A stretch of 43,510 bases of DNA, from assembly GCF_003721515.1 (NCBI RefSeq), contig NZ_RJJD01000011.1, positions 1 through 43,510 on the forward strand. Direction: 5' to 3'. Position 1 is the first letter of the stretch; the number at the start of each line of letters is the position of its first letter. This stretch comes from Rufibacter latericius. GTDB taxonomy: Bacteria; Bacteroidota; Bacteroidia; Cytophagales; Hymenobacteraceae. This document shows positions 1 through 8,628 of the stretch, one piece after another. The notes below the pieces were generated by a model that ran no database searches, was not told the origin of the DNA, and saw only the letters and a program-made list of their open reading frames with translations. The translations under genes were made by a program, and so were the position numbers.

Positions 1-70
1 TAAGGGCAGGGTATGAGACACAGGAAATTCGCTTTTACGGTACGCGAGGGCACAGGGGCGTAAGGTAGGT

Positions 71-108
71 TTAACATCTCATTAACATCTTTTTACAAAC
101 CGTTAACC
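71..108 (+). promoter_or_regulatory. Tandem TTAACA-type repeats, PHO-box-like
   Basis: TTAACA occurs at 71-76 and again at 82-87, with TTACAA at 93-98 and TTAACC at 103-108, so hexamers recur with a period of about 11 bp. They lie just upstream of the -7 element of the following gene, where an activator would bind. The architecture resembles PhoB/PhoP direct-repeat boxes, but the identity of the binding protein is an inference; no regulator gene for it is in the window. Confidence 0.35.
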
Positions 109-129
109 TGGGTGCGTTGCCAGAGCCGG

Positions 130-137
130 TAAGTTTG
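130..137 (+). promoter_or_regulatory. Bacteroidota -7 element (TAAGTTTG)
   Basis: TAAGTTTG matches TAnnTTTG exactly and lies 22 bases before the ATG at 160. A clear -33 TTG at the usual distance is not obvious, which would fit activator dependence through the upstream tandem repeats. Confidence 0.5.
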
Positions 138-159
138 CAACGGACTTAATCTGCCTCCC

Positions 160-3100
160 ATGAGCTTAAAAACCATCTCTCCCCGGCCGCTTCAAACAGC
201 AATCCCCTCCCCTGCTCCTCTCCTTTTCACGAGAAAGCAATTCCTTCCGGTGTTCTTGGGAATGGGGACCGTTGCTGTAGGTTTTATCCTGATGGCCACC
301 GACCCCACACCGCAGGGCTACGGTTTTCAGGGACTCACCCTTGGTCCCCTGCTGGTGGTCTTGGGATTGATTCTGCCGTTTTTTGGCATCTTCAAGAAAA
401 ACAGCCCCAAAACCGAAACGGCAGTTACCCCGGCTTGGCAATCTTTCCGGCGTTGGAATGGGGTTTTAGGCGGGGCTGTTGGGCTGCTGGCTCTAGTAGT
501 TTACGTCCTGACGTTGGAACCCACTACCAGCTTCTGGGACACGGGAGAGTTTATCGCGGCAGCTTATAAGTTACAGGTGCCGCACCCGCCAGGAGCGCCG
601 CTGTTTCTGCTCATGGGGAGGATATTTACTTTGTTGAGTTTCGGGGATGCGACCAAGGTAGCCTGGTGGATGAACTTCTATTCGGCGTTGAGCAGCGCGG
701 GAACTGTACTGTTTCTGTTCTGGAGCATCACCCTGTTGGGCCAACGGCTCCTTTCCATCAGCAAAGAAGGTCCTAGCAAAGGGCAACTGATTTTGCTTCT
801 GGGAAGCGGTACAGTAGGGGCGCTGGCGTTTGCCTTTACAGATTCGTTTTGGTTCAGCGCGGTAGAGGCCGAGGTGTATGCCCTGTCCTCTTTCTTCACG
901 GCGGCAGTGGTGTGGACGGCCCTAAAGTGGCAAGCCCAGGCAGATTCCCCGGAAGCTGGCCGCTGGCTTTTGTGCCTGGCGTATCTGGTGGGGCTTTCCA
1001 TTGGCGTGCACCTGCTCAACCTGATTGCTTTACCGGCGCTAGTCCTGCTGGTGTATTTCCAGAAATACAAACCCTCTTTTAAGGGTATCGTGCTAGCTCT
1101 TTTGATTGGGTGTATGCTGGTGCTGGCCATCATGGAGGGCGTGATCACCGGGTTGCCCTCAGTGGCGGGCTCCTTTGAAGTATTCTTTGTGAACAGCATC
1201 GGGTTACCGTACAGTGGGGGCGTAATTCTTTTTTTACTGGCGTTGACCGCCGCCACTGTGTATGGCTTGCGATGGGCCAGAAAAACCGGTCGGGTGTTGT
1301 GGCACCAGGCTTTGGTATCCCTGGTATTGGTGTTGTTGGGGTACTCCTCTTACCTCATGGTGCCCATCCGCTCAGGGTACAATCCGCCGATCGATGAAAA
1401 CAACCCCGAAAACCTCCTGTCCTTTGTGAGCTACCTTAAGCGGGAGCAGTACGGCAGTAGACCGTTGCTTTTCGGGCCGCAGTTTAACGCACAGGCGCAG
1501 AGTTTTGAGAAAGGTGCTCCTATCTATGCGCCTAAAAACGGGAAATACGAAGTGGTGGATCACACCTATCAGCCCCTTTATGACGACAAAGACAAAACCC
1601 TGCTTCCCCGCCTGTACTCAGACCAACCGGTGCACCTGCGGGCGTATCAGTATTGGGTAGACGTACAGCAAGGGCAGAAACCAACCTTCGGGCAGAACCT
1701 GAGTTTCCTGTGGAACTACCAACTGAACCACATGTACTGGCGGTACTTCGGATGGAATTTCATCGGGCGGCAGAGCGAGGTACAGGGCGCCGGAGTTTTA
1801 TGGCCCTGGGAGACGAAAACTAATGTTCCACCCGTTCTGGCGCAGAGCAAATACCGCAACCAGTTCTTTCTTCTGCCGCTGTTGCTGGGGGTTTTAGGGT
1901 TGTTTTCCCAATTCAGGCGGAAATCCACGGATGTCTGGGTAGTGCTGCTGCTATTCTTTTTCACGGGCCTGGCCATTGTCCTGTACCTGAATCAACCACC
2001 CGTTGAACCCCGCGAACGCGACTACACCTTTGCCGGTTCTTACTACGCCTTCAGCATCTGGATTGGGTTAGGCGTTTTGGCAGTTGGTGGGTTTCTGCGG
2101 CGTTTTCTAAAATCTGATGTCCAAGCCGCGCTTTCCGCCACAGTTCTGGCGCTTTCTGTTCCGGCCCTTCTCCTGGCCGAAGGCTTTGATGACCACAACC
2201 GCTCCGGTCGGTACCATGCCCTGGACTCGGCCAAAAACCTGCTGAATTCGGTAGCCCCCAACGCGATCCTGCTCACCAACGGCGACAATGATACTTTTCC
2301 GCTGTGGTACGCGCAGGAAGTGGAAGGCTTCCGGCAGGATGTACGTGTGCTGGTCTTGCCTTACCTCAACACCGATTGGTACATTGAACAGGCCCGTCGA
2401 CAGGTAAACGCCTCTGCTCCCCTGCCCGGCACTTTGCCTCTTTCCCAGTATCAGTATAGTGGAAACAACTACCTGCCCTATGTACCAAACCCCTCGGTGC
2501 AAGACAGCGGCATGGACCTGAACCAGTACCTGCAACTCCTGAAACAAAACCACCCGGCCTTGCAGGTGCAGACCCAGGATGGCCGCACCTTGAATGCCTT
2601 TCCCACCAAACGCCTCAGCCTGCGGGTTGACAAAAACCAGGTGCTGAAAAATGGAACCGTCTCCCCCGAACGCACAAACCAAGTAACCGACTTCATGGCC
2701 TGGGTACTGCAAACCGAGGCGCTGGAGAAAAAGCACTTGTTCCTGCTGGACCTGATGGCGGCAAACCAATGGAAACGCCCTATCTATTTTTCCAGCACTG
2801 GCTCTGAGACTTCAGAATTAGGACTACAACCTTTTCTGCAACTGGAGGGCCAGGCGCTTCGATTGGTTCCAGCCCGGAACCCAGATCCGGGATCAGATGC
2901 CTACGTAGACCGGACCCGGACTCAGGAAAGTCTGTTGAATAAATTTCGGTACACGGAGCTCACCAACCCTAAGCAACCTTTCGAGGAGAATTTTGTGACC
3001 CAAATAGTACCGATATACCGACGAAACTTCGGGGAACTAGCCACAGCGCACCTGAAGGTCGGCGAGGTGAAACAAGCGCAGCAGGTACTCAAGGCCTGTC

Positions 3101-3396
3101 TCACCCTTATGCCAGACACCGGAGCCCCCCACAACTTTGAAAGCGCCAACCTGGTGTTACCCTTGGCTCAAGCCGGTCTCCCCAAAGAAGCCCGTGAACT
3201 GATAAACCTGCTCTCCCGACGCTTCGATGGGCAGCTCCAATACTACCAGAAACAGCCCGCTCACTTTGAACGGGAACGACAACTCAACCTTTTCGGCCTG
3301 CAGACCTTAGTTCGCGCCGCACAAGCCAGCGGGCTCCCTGAAGCTAGGGAGTTGGAAGCGTTGTTTATGCGGCACTATGAGGGATTGAGGGATTGA
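160..3396 (+). CDS. DUF2723 membrane protein (GT-C-like, putative protein O-glycosyltransferase family)
   Basis: Large integral membrane protein of 1078 residues, in the usual range for the DUF2723 family of Bacteroidota. Two transmembrane segments lie near residues 30-75, then the family signature begins at W126-D127-T128-G129-E130 and continues to H142-P-P-G-A-P147; this acidic loop plus HPPG resembles the first periplasmic loop of GT-C glycosyltransferases. About ten further hydrophobic segments follow up to about residue 690, then a soluble C-terminal domain containing TNGDNDTFPLWY and, at the end, a TPR-like helical stretch. Known family members are predicted polyprenol-phosphate-sugar-dependent transferases; the substrate here is not visible. 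The ATG follows an exact -7 element by 22 bases. It is monocistronic and converges with the DsbA-like gene. Confidence 0.85.
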   Translation: MSLKTISPRPLQTAIPSPAPLLFTRKQFLPVFLGMGTVAVGFILMATDPTPQGYGFQGLTLGPLLVVLGLILPFFGIFKKNSPKTETAVTPAWQSFRRWNGVLGGAVGLLALVVYVLTLEPTTSFWDTGEFIAAAYKLQVPHPPGAPLFLLMGRIFTLLSFGDATKVAWWMNFYSALSSAGTVLFLFWSITLLGQRLLSISKEGPSKGQLILLLGSGTVGALAFAFTDSFWFSAVEAEVYALSSFFTAAVVWTALKWQAQADSPEAGRWLLCLAYLVGLSIGVHLLNLIALPALVLLVYFQKYKPSFKGIVLALLIGCMLVLAIMEGVITGLPSVAGSFEVFFVNSIGLPYSGGVILFLLALTAATVYGLRWARKTGRVLWHQALVSLVLVLLGYSSYLMVPIRSGYNPPIDENNPENLLSFVSYLKREQYGSRPLLFGPQFNAQAQSFEKGAPIYAPKNGKYEVVDHTYQPLYDDKDKTLLPRLYSDQPVHLRAYQYWVDVQQGQKPTFGQNLSFLWNYQLNHMYWRYFGWNFIGRQSEVQGAGVLWPWETKTNVPPVLAQSKYRNQFFLLPLLLGVLGLFSQFRRKSTDVWVVLLLFFFTGLAIVLYLNQPPVEPRERDYTFAGSYYAFSIWIGLGVLAVGGFLRRFLKSDVQAALSATVLALSVPALLLAEGFDDHNRSGRYHALDSAKNLLNSVAPNAILLTNGDNDTFPLWYAQEVEGFRQDVRVLVLPYLNTDWYIEQARRQVNASAPLPGTLPLSQYQYSGNNYLPYVPNPSVQDSGMDLNQYLQLLKQNHPALQVQTQDGRTLNAFPTKRLSLRVDKNQVLKNGTVSPERTNQVTDFMAWVLQTEALEKKHLFLLDLMAANQWKRPIYFSSTGSETSELGLQPFLQLEGQALRLVPARNPDPGSDAYVDRTRTQESLLNKFRYTELTNPKQPFEENFVTQIVPIYRRNFGELATAHLKVGEVKQAQQVLKACLTLMPDTGAPHNFESANLVLPLAQAGLPKEARELINLLSRRFDGQLQYYQKQPAHFERERQLNLFGLQTLVRAAQASGLPEARELEALFMRHYEGLRD

Positions 3397-3670
3397 ATGA
3401 GTGAGAGATTGAATTATGCGCAGAAGCTACTATGGCTCGTAAGCTACTTCAGTGACCCCTAATAACTCAGGAGAAATCAAGCGGCTACAAGGTCTTGCTG
3501 TTTTATCCTCGTAAGTCACGGAAGTAACTTCTGCTCCATAGATTGGGAAGTTGTAATTGAGGATTAGGCAATGCTTTTCCTGTGCTTTAGTTTAGACTTA
3601 AGCAGAATAATATAAAGTGGATTTGCCCCCACCCTCTCGTTCATTCTCTCACTCATTCAATCTCTCAATC
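3383..3670. repeat. Long inverted repeat spanning the gap between convergent genes
   Basis: An 18-base sequence at 3391-3408 (GATTGAATGAGTGAGAGA) is repeated exactly as its complement at 3645-3662. Extending outward gives about 26 bp with one mismatch (arms 3383-3408 and 3645-3670). Both arms are built of GATTGA/GAGTGA-like units. The left arm includes the stop codon of the DUF2723 gene and the right arm ends 10 bases before the DsbA-like stop codon. The 236-base spacer contains further partial inverted similarity (GCAGAAG-type segments near 3420 and 3525). No ORF or RNA gene is apparent in it. Confidence 0.7.
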
Positions 3671-3680
3671 ATTCATTCCC

Positions 3681-4322
3681 TTAATAAGGAATCTGCAAGG
3701 CTTGGATCAGACGGTCTTCCAATTCGGGGAGTTCGCAGAAGCCGCGGGAGATGAGGCGGGGTCCTTGGGTGTGGTCAAGGTAGACACTGGGAAGGGTGTT
3801 GACGCCCATCTGCTCCACCAGATCAAACTCGTCCTGGGTCTGTTGGTAAATTTCATCAGTCTCGAAAACAGCCAGAAACAGGTTCTCCGGAATACCGAAG
3901 GGCCTCAGTACTTCCACCAGCACGTGGGTATTTGAGATATCAAGCCCGTCGGCGAAAAAGGCGGAGTGCAGGGCCCGAAGGATTTCCAGCGAAAGGCCGG
4001 GCCGAAGGTGCCGGACGGTCAGCAAAGCCCGGCAGGCTGGCTCAGTGTCGTAGAAGGTGCTTTTCTGCAGAAAGAAGCTGTAGTCGAACGGCAGGTGTGA
4101 TTTGCCCTGAGCCCGATGCCAGTTCACCGCCAATCGGTCTTTTTCAGGGGAGGTCAACGGGTCCTGGGCATACGGATTCAAGCCCCCCACCAGCACCTGC
4201 ACCGAAAGCCGCTCGAACCACAAGGCCCTCAACCTTCGGATAACGGGCGTAAAGCCGTAACACCAGGCACACATGGGGTCGGTGACGTAGAACAGCAGCG
4301 GATTTTCGGGCAAAGTTTGCAT
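3681..4322 (-). CDS. DsbA family (FrnE-like) thiol oxidoreductase
   Basis: Protein of 213 residues with the thioredoxin-fold active site C18-A-W-C21 near the N-terminus, a helical insertion, and TLPSVYLD near residues 174-181 containing the cis-proline before the last strands. This layout matches the DsbA/FrnE group of 2-Cys oxidoreductases. There is no signal peptide, so a cytoplasmic role such as disulfide exchange or isomerisation is more likely than periplasmic disulfide formation. The reading frame opens at a TTG at 4328, but the ATG two codons later (4322) is the better start. A near-match to the -7 element (AACCTTTG, plus coordinates 4368-4375) lies about 45 bases upstream. Substrate unknown. 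Confidence 0.85.
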   Translation of the reverse strand: MQTLPENPLLFYVTDPMCAWCYGFTPVIRRLRALWFERLSVQVLVGGLNPYAQDPLTSPEKDRLAVNWHRAQGKSHLPFDYSFFLQKSTFYDTEPACRALLTVRHLRPGLSLEILRALHSAFFADGLDISNTHVLVEVLRPFGIPENLFLAVFETDEIYQQTQDEFDLVEQMGVNTLPSVYLDHTQGPRLISRGFCELPELEDRLIQALQIPY

Positions 4323-4460
4323 AGGCAAGAGGCAATGGTTCCTCTCTTTTTACCGTGAACCAAGGAGCAAAGGTTTACCCACCCCTGAAAACCGACAGCC
4401 CTGACAGCAAGATGAACCTCCTGTTTTTGGCCCTGATTCCTTAAAGCGGCCGGAAAACAG

Positions 4461-5243
4461 CTATTCGTGGTAGATCATTTTTACGGTCATGCCACCGTCA
4501 ATGGTGAGGCTTTGGCCTGAGATAAAACCGGCTTTGTCTGAGCAGAGGAAAAGAGCGGCTTCGGCAATGTCTTCAGGGGTGCCCACCCGGCCTACAGGGT
4601 GCTGGTCCTTGTCCTGAGGGCTATGGTGCGGCTCGGTTTTCATGCCTTCCCGCTGCCAGGATCCGGTTTCAATCCAGCCGGGGCTGATGGCGTTCACCCT
4701 TATCATTGGTTGGGTCAAGCTTACGGCCAATGAATGGGTGAGCGCCTCCAGCCCACCCTTAGACGCGGTATAGCCAAACGTGTTGGGTTCTGACATAAAG
4801 GCTCGGGTAGACGTGATGTTCAGGATAGCCGGGTTGGTGGCTTTCTCTAAAAGCGGCACGGCGTATTTGGCGCACAAAAACGGCCCGCGAAGGTTCACCG
4901 CCAACACTTGGTCAAACTCCTCTACCCGCATCTGGCCCAACGGCTTTCGGGCCGGAGAGGCAATGGCGGCGTTGTTGATGAGTACATCCAGGCGGCCGTG
5001 CTGTTGCCTGATCTTGTTCATCAGTTGCTGCACCTGCTCTTCTTTGCTTACATCGCAGGGCATAAACTCCACCATTAGGTTCTGTTTCCGTAGCCAGCCC
5101 AGAGCATCGGCGCCAGCGTCCCAGTCAAGGTCGGTGATGATCACCTGGGCCTTTTCCAGCGCGAACGCCTGAGCCAGGCCGCGGCCAATGCCTTGGGCTC
5201 CGCCCGTAATGAGGACTATTTTGGAGGTGTAGTAGTTCTGCAT
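4461..5243 (-). CDS. SDR family NAD(P)-dependent oxidoreductase
   Basis: Classical short-chain dehydrogenase/reductase of 260 residues. The Rossmann glycine motif TGGAQGIG is at 13-20, NNAA at 90-93, active-site N117, S145, Y158 and K162 (YTASK) are all present, and the C-terminal IDGGM is typical. An aspartate (D38) at the end of the second strand suggests NAD rather than NADP. The substrate, a hydroxyl or ketone compound, cannot be read from the sequence. It is transcribed divergently from the FAD-Rieske oxidoreductase, so the two may act in related redox metabolism, but this is inference. An exact -7 element lies 70 bases upstream of the ATG. Confidence 0.9.
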   Translation of the reverse strand: MQNYYTSKIVLITGGAQGIGRGLAQAFALEKAQVIITDLDWDAGADALGWLRKQNLMVEFMPCDVSKEEQVQQLMNKIRQQHGRLDVLINNAAIASPARKPLGQMRVEEFDQVLAVNLRGPFLCAKYAVPLLEKATNPAILNITSTRAFMSEPNTFGYTASKGGLEALTHSLAVSLTQPMIRVNAISPGWIETGSWQREGMKTEPHHSPQDKDQHPVGRVGTPEDIAEAALFLCSDKAGFISGQSLTIDGGMTVKMIYHE

Positions 5244-5312
5244 GTGGTTTGGATTGGGCCTGTTTTCCTAAAAGAAGGCAGGAAATGCAGGGGGCACCGG
5301 TGGCCCTCTCCC

Positions 5313-5320
5313 CAAATTTA
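5313..5320 (-). promoter_or_regulatory. -7 element for the SDR gene (TAAATTTG on minus strand)
   Basis: CAAATTTA on the plus strand reads TAAATTTG on the minus strand, an exact TAnnTTTG. It would give a leader of about 60 bases for the SDR gene. No good -33 TTG at the standard spacing was found. Confidence 0.45.
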
Positions 5321-5409
5321 CAGATCAACCGCCAATAACTTCCACCTTTTCTGCTCAGGCGCGTTAAAAAACACCAACAGGATTTATCTCTAACCAAAGG
5401 CAAGACAAA

Positions 5410-7029
5410 ATGGAAAAGACTTCTATCTGGCGGCAAGATGCCGAAGAATACCATTACCCCACCTTGCAGGGAAACCTGGTGGCCGATGTGGTGGTGATTG
5501 GAGGGGGAATCACGGGCATCACCACGGCCCATCTGCTAGCCGCCGCCGGTAAACGGGTGGTGGTACTGGAAGCCCACAAGGTTGCTGAAAGCACAACCGG
5601 CTACTCTACTGGTAACCTGTACGCACCCGTGGGCGAGTACCTGCACCTGCTCAAAAAGAAGTACGACCAAGAAACAGTAAACACCCTTACAACTTCAAGG
5701 ATTGCCGCCATCAACCTTATTGAAAGCCTGGTCAAGCGCTTTTCCATTGACTGCCACTTCAAACGGGTGCCCTGGTACCTGCTCACCGAGCACACCGAGG
5801 AAGATTCGTTTATCCGGAAGGAGTATGAAACGGCCCTGGCGGCTGGTTTGCCCGCCCACCTGGACAATGCACCTCCCCTGCCCTTCCCCGTCAGCTCTGC
5901 CCTCCGGATAGACCATCAGGCGCAGTTAAACCCCATGGCGTACGTGAAAGAACTGGCCGCTTACACCGCGGGCATCAACTGCCTTATCTTTGAGAACAGC
6001 AGCGTTTTGGAGGTAGAGGAAGGGAAAACCAACGTGGTCCACACCCAGCACGGCAAAGTACGCGCCAAGCAGGTCATCCACGCCACCCATACGCCCAAAG
6101 GCATCTGGTTTCTGCACACGCTTCTGGGCCCGTACCGCGAGTACGCCCTTGCCGTGTCTCTGAACTCGCCCTATCCCGAGGGAACATTCTGGGAATACCA
6201 TGGCATGCACCACCACTCCATGCGTCCGTACACCAATGACCGAGGCGAGCATTTCCTGCTGATTCTGGGCGAATCGCACAAAGTGGGCCACAAGGAAGAC
6301 AATGAAGAGAACTTCCGGAAGCTGGAGGAATTCGTGCGCCAGCGGTTCGATGTGAAGGATGTGGAATATCGTTGGGCGGCCCAGCAATACAAACCCGCCG
6401 ACAGCCTGCCGTACATCGGCCGGAAGCACAGCGGCTCTGACATTTACGTGGCCACCGGCTTTGAGGCAGATGGTCTGACCTACGGCACCCTGGCCGCCAT
6501 GATCCTCAGCGACTTGATTCTGGAACGCGAAAACCCATGGGCCGAGATGTATTCGCCCACCCGCCACCAACCCATGAAGGCCTCGGCCAAGTTTGTGAAG
6601 GAGAATGTGGATGTGATGATGCAGTACCTAAAGGACCTGCCGTACCGAAGCCAGGTAGAGGAACTCGCCGACATCAACGCCGGCGAAGGCAAGAACATTG
6701 AACTAGACGGCAAGAACTACGGCGCGTACCGCGATGATGCTGGAAAACTGCACGTGGTCTCGGCGGTCTGTACCCACATGGCCTGTCTGGTGCACTTCAA
6801 CAAAGCCGAGAAAAGCTGGGACTGCCCTTGCCACGGCAGCCGCTTCGACGTAGACGGACACGTGCTGGAAGGCCCCGCCTACCTGGACCTTTCCCGCATG
6901 CAAGACAAACCCTCCTCTGCCAACCGTTTCAAGAAATTGACCTCCGCCGCGTTCTTTGCTGCCTCGGCCCTAACCGCGGTATATTTCTACCAGAAGTATG
7001 GGGGCAAGAGAAAGAAAAACAGGAAGTGA
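5410..7029 (+). CDS. FAD-dependent oxidoreductase with C-terminal Rieske [2Fe-2S] domain
   Basis: Fusion protein of 539 residues. The N-terminal D-amino-acid-oxidase-like (DAO) domain carries the dinucleotide motif G31-G-G-I-T-G36 followed by the acidic end of strand 2 (VVVLEA). The C-terminal third is a Rieske domain with both ligand pairs intact: C454-T-H456 and C472-P-C-H475. A hydrophobic segment (about residues 513-528) and a lysine-rich tail (KRKKNRK) end the protein, suggesting a C-terminal membrane anchor with the enzyme in the cytoplasm. The same domain order is seen in Bacillus YhfW-like proteins, whose substrate is unknown. The iron-sulfur domain probably hands electrons from reduced FAD to a partner. 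It is divergent from the SDR gene and convergent with the helicase. Confidence 0.88.
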   Translation: MEKTSIWRQDAEEYHYPTLQGNLVADVVVIGGGITGITTAHLLAAAGKRVVVLEAHKVAESTTGYSTGNLYAPVGEYLHLLKKKYDQETVNTLTTSRIAAINLIESLVKRFSIDCHFKRVPWYLLTEHTEEDSFIRKEYETALAAGLPAHLDNAPPLPFPVSSALRIDHQAQLNPMAYVKELAAYTAGINCLIFENSSVLEVEEGKTNVVHTQHGKVRAKQVIHATHTPKGIWFLHTLLGPYREYALAVSLNSPYPEGTFWEYHGMHHHSMRPYTNDRGEHFLLILGESHKVGHKEDNEENFRKLEEFVRQRFDVKDVEYRWAAQQYKPADSLPYIGRKHSGSDIYVATGFEADGLTYGTLAAMILSDLILERENPWAEMYSPTRHQPMKASAKFVKENVDVMMQYLKDLPYRSQVEELADINAGEGKNIELDGKNYGAYRDDAGKLHVVSAVCTHMACLVHFNKAEKSWDCPCHGSRFDVDGHVLEGPAYLDLSRMQDKPSSANRFKKLTSAAFFAASALTAVYFYQKYGGKRKKNRK

Positions 7030-7380
7030 AGTAGAATTGAGGAATAGAGGCAATACCTGGTGGTTGCTCTTGGTTAAGAAACGAAATCAAGGGCAACAAT
7101 CTTTAGTTAAGGAAACGGTTCTTCATCGGCCTTTGTCATCCCCCTACCGCCTTCAAAGGGGGACGAAATGCGCATAAATGCTTAGAAAAAACATGAATGA
7201 TACCATTGGTCGCCGTTGTTGGTGTTTTCACCATCCTGAACTGCTGCGGTCAGCCTAAGGGCAACCACAAGGGTTTGTCCCTACTTCAGGGAATTGCTGT
7301 TTAGAGCCTGTTTATATAAAAACAGCCTCTAAACGGAGGTTTGTCAATTCGATGCTTTCGGTATGTAAATGGGTAAGCGA
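7030..7380. other. Intergenic gap between convergent genes
   Basis: Contains the hairpin at 7299-7334. A 35-codon reading frame at 7197-7304 begins with a hydrophobic stretch and ends CCGQPKG-like, somewhat like a tiny lipoprotein, but its stop codon lies inside the palindrome and nothing else supports it. No other feature seen. Confidence 0.5.
7299..7334. terminator. Hairpin of the dispersed palindrome family, likely bidirectional terminator
   Basis: A 36-base near-perfect palindrome: GTTTAGAG and CTCTAAAC are the outer arms and CCTGTTT pairs with AAACAG inside. It sits between the convergent FAD-Rieske and helicase genes, a natural place for shared termination. It belongs to the same sequence family as copies at 10349, 17489, 25448, 26321, 29687 and 39977. 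Confidence 0.55.
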
Positions 7381-8628
7381 TTACTTTTTCCCTTTAGGCT
7401 TTTTCTTTTTCCGGGAGGCGTTTTCAAAATCCTCCACCTCTTTCAACAAAGATTTCAGGTCAGGCTTTACCTCGGCGGAGAAGTCGATGGTGGCGGTGTA
7501 ATCCTGCTTGTCTATTTCCAGCACCTTGATGGGTTTGCCCAGGTATTCCTCAATCTCGTCGAGGATCGGTTTTTCCTCGGGGCTACAGAACGATACTGAT
7601 TTCCCTTTCTGTGTTCCCCGTCCGGTACGGCCTACGCGGTGCACGTAGTTTTCGGGGACATCGGGCAGGTCATAGTTTACCACGTATTCCACACTGGGAA
7701 TGTCAATGCCGCGGGAGCTTACATCCGTCGCGATCAAGACTTTCACCTCGCCTTTTTTGAACCGATTGAGGGCAGCTAGACGGTCTTTCTGGTCTTTGTC
7801 GCCGTGCAGGGTATCGGCTTTGATTTCCACGCGTTCCATGGCGGCGTGCACCCGCTCAGCCCGCACCTTCGTGCGCACAAACACCAGAATTTTGCTGCCT
7901 TCATTTTCCTTGATCACGCGCTCCAGGAAGAAGCGTTTGTCGTCCATGCCCACATAGGCAACAGAGTGGTCTACGTTCTTGGAAACGGGGTCTTTAGGCG
8001 AAATCTGGATGCGGATGGGTTTGGTCACCAGCGAGTACGCCAGGTCTTTGATTTTCTCGTTGATGGTGGCCGAGAAGAACAGCGTCTGCCGTTTGCGTGG
8101 CAGGTGACGCAGCACGTCTCTAATGTCTTTGATAAAGCCCAGGTCCAGCATGTGGTCGGCCTCGTCCAGAATCAGAATCTCTGCCCGCTCCAACCGGATA
8201 TGGCCCTGGCTCACCAGGTCAAACATGCGGCCCGGCGTGGCCACCAGCACATCAATGCCGTCTTCCAGTTTAGAGATCTGCGGCGCCTGCTCTACTCCGC
8301 CAAACACGGTCATGGTCTCCACCCGGGTATGCTTGCCCAAGGTATGGAATACCTCGGTGATCTGGATGGCCAGTTCGCGGGTGGGCACCATGACCAGGCA
8401 TTTGATGCCATCATTGCGGGAGTACTGCTTGCGCTCGTGCAGCATGTGCAGCACCGGAATGGCGAAAGCCGCCGTCTTGCCGGTACCCGTCTGCGCGATG
8501 GCCAGCACATCCTCTCCCTTCAAAATAGGAGGAATGGCCTTGAACTGGATATCGGTGGGTTTTTTGAAGCCCAGTTTGTCCAGGGCTTTCTTGATGGCGG
8601 GGTTGATATGGTAATCTTCGAATTTCAT
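7381..8628 (-). CDS. DEAD-box ATP-dependent RNA helicase
   Basis: Helicase of 415 residues (RhlE-like in size and motifs). Motif I AQTGTGKT is at 45-52, motif Ib TPGR at 131-134, DEAD at 155-158, SAT at 186-188, and motif VI HRVGRTGRG lies in the second RecA domain. It ends in a lysine-rich tail (about 15 residues) typical of RNA-binding extensions. It unwinds RNA duplexes during ribosome assembly or decay. The frame is open 39 codons further upstream to a possible ATG at 8745, but the ATG at 8628 starts the conserved FEDYHINPAI sequence and is preferred. A near -7 match (CACCTTTG on the minus strand at 8703-8710) would give an 80-base leader, common for cold-inducible helicases. A decayed duplicate of its 5' end lies near 10 kb. 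Confidence 0.93.
   Translation of the reverse strand: MKFEDYHINPAIKKALDKLGFKKPTDIQFKAIPPILKGEDVLAIAQTGTGKTAAFAIPVLHMLHERKQYSRNDGIKCLVMVPTRELAIQITEVFHTLGKHTRVETMTVFGGVEQAPQISKLEDGIDVLVATPGRMFDLVSQGHIRLERAEILILDEADHMLDLGFIKDIRDVLRHLPRKRQTLFFSATINEKIKDLAYSLVTKPIRIQISPKDPVSKNVDHSVAYVGMDDKRFFLERVIKENEGSKILVFVRTKVRAERVHAAMERVEIKADTLHGDKDQKDRLAALNRFKKGEVKVLIATDVSSRGIDIPSVEYVVNYDLPDVPENYVHRVGRTGRGTQKGKSVSFCSPEEKPILDEIEEYLGKPIKVLEIDKQDYTATIDFSAEVKPDLKSLLKEVEDFENASRKKKKPKGKK

Noticed and set aside
2107..2769. A 220-codon frame opposite the DUF2723 gene
   Set aside because: Antisense shadow; the plus-strand frame carries the conserved family motifs.
7197..7304. A 35-codon lipoprotein-like reading frame
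   Set aside because: Cysteine context is a poor lipobox (LNC), the stop codon lies in the palindrome, and no homologue is known to me.
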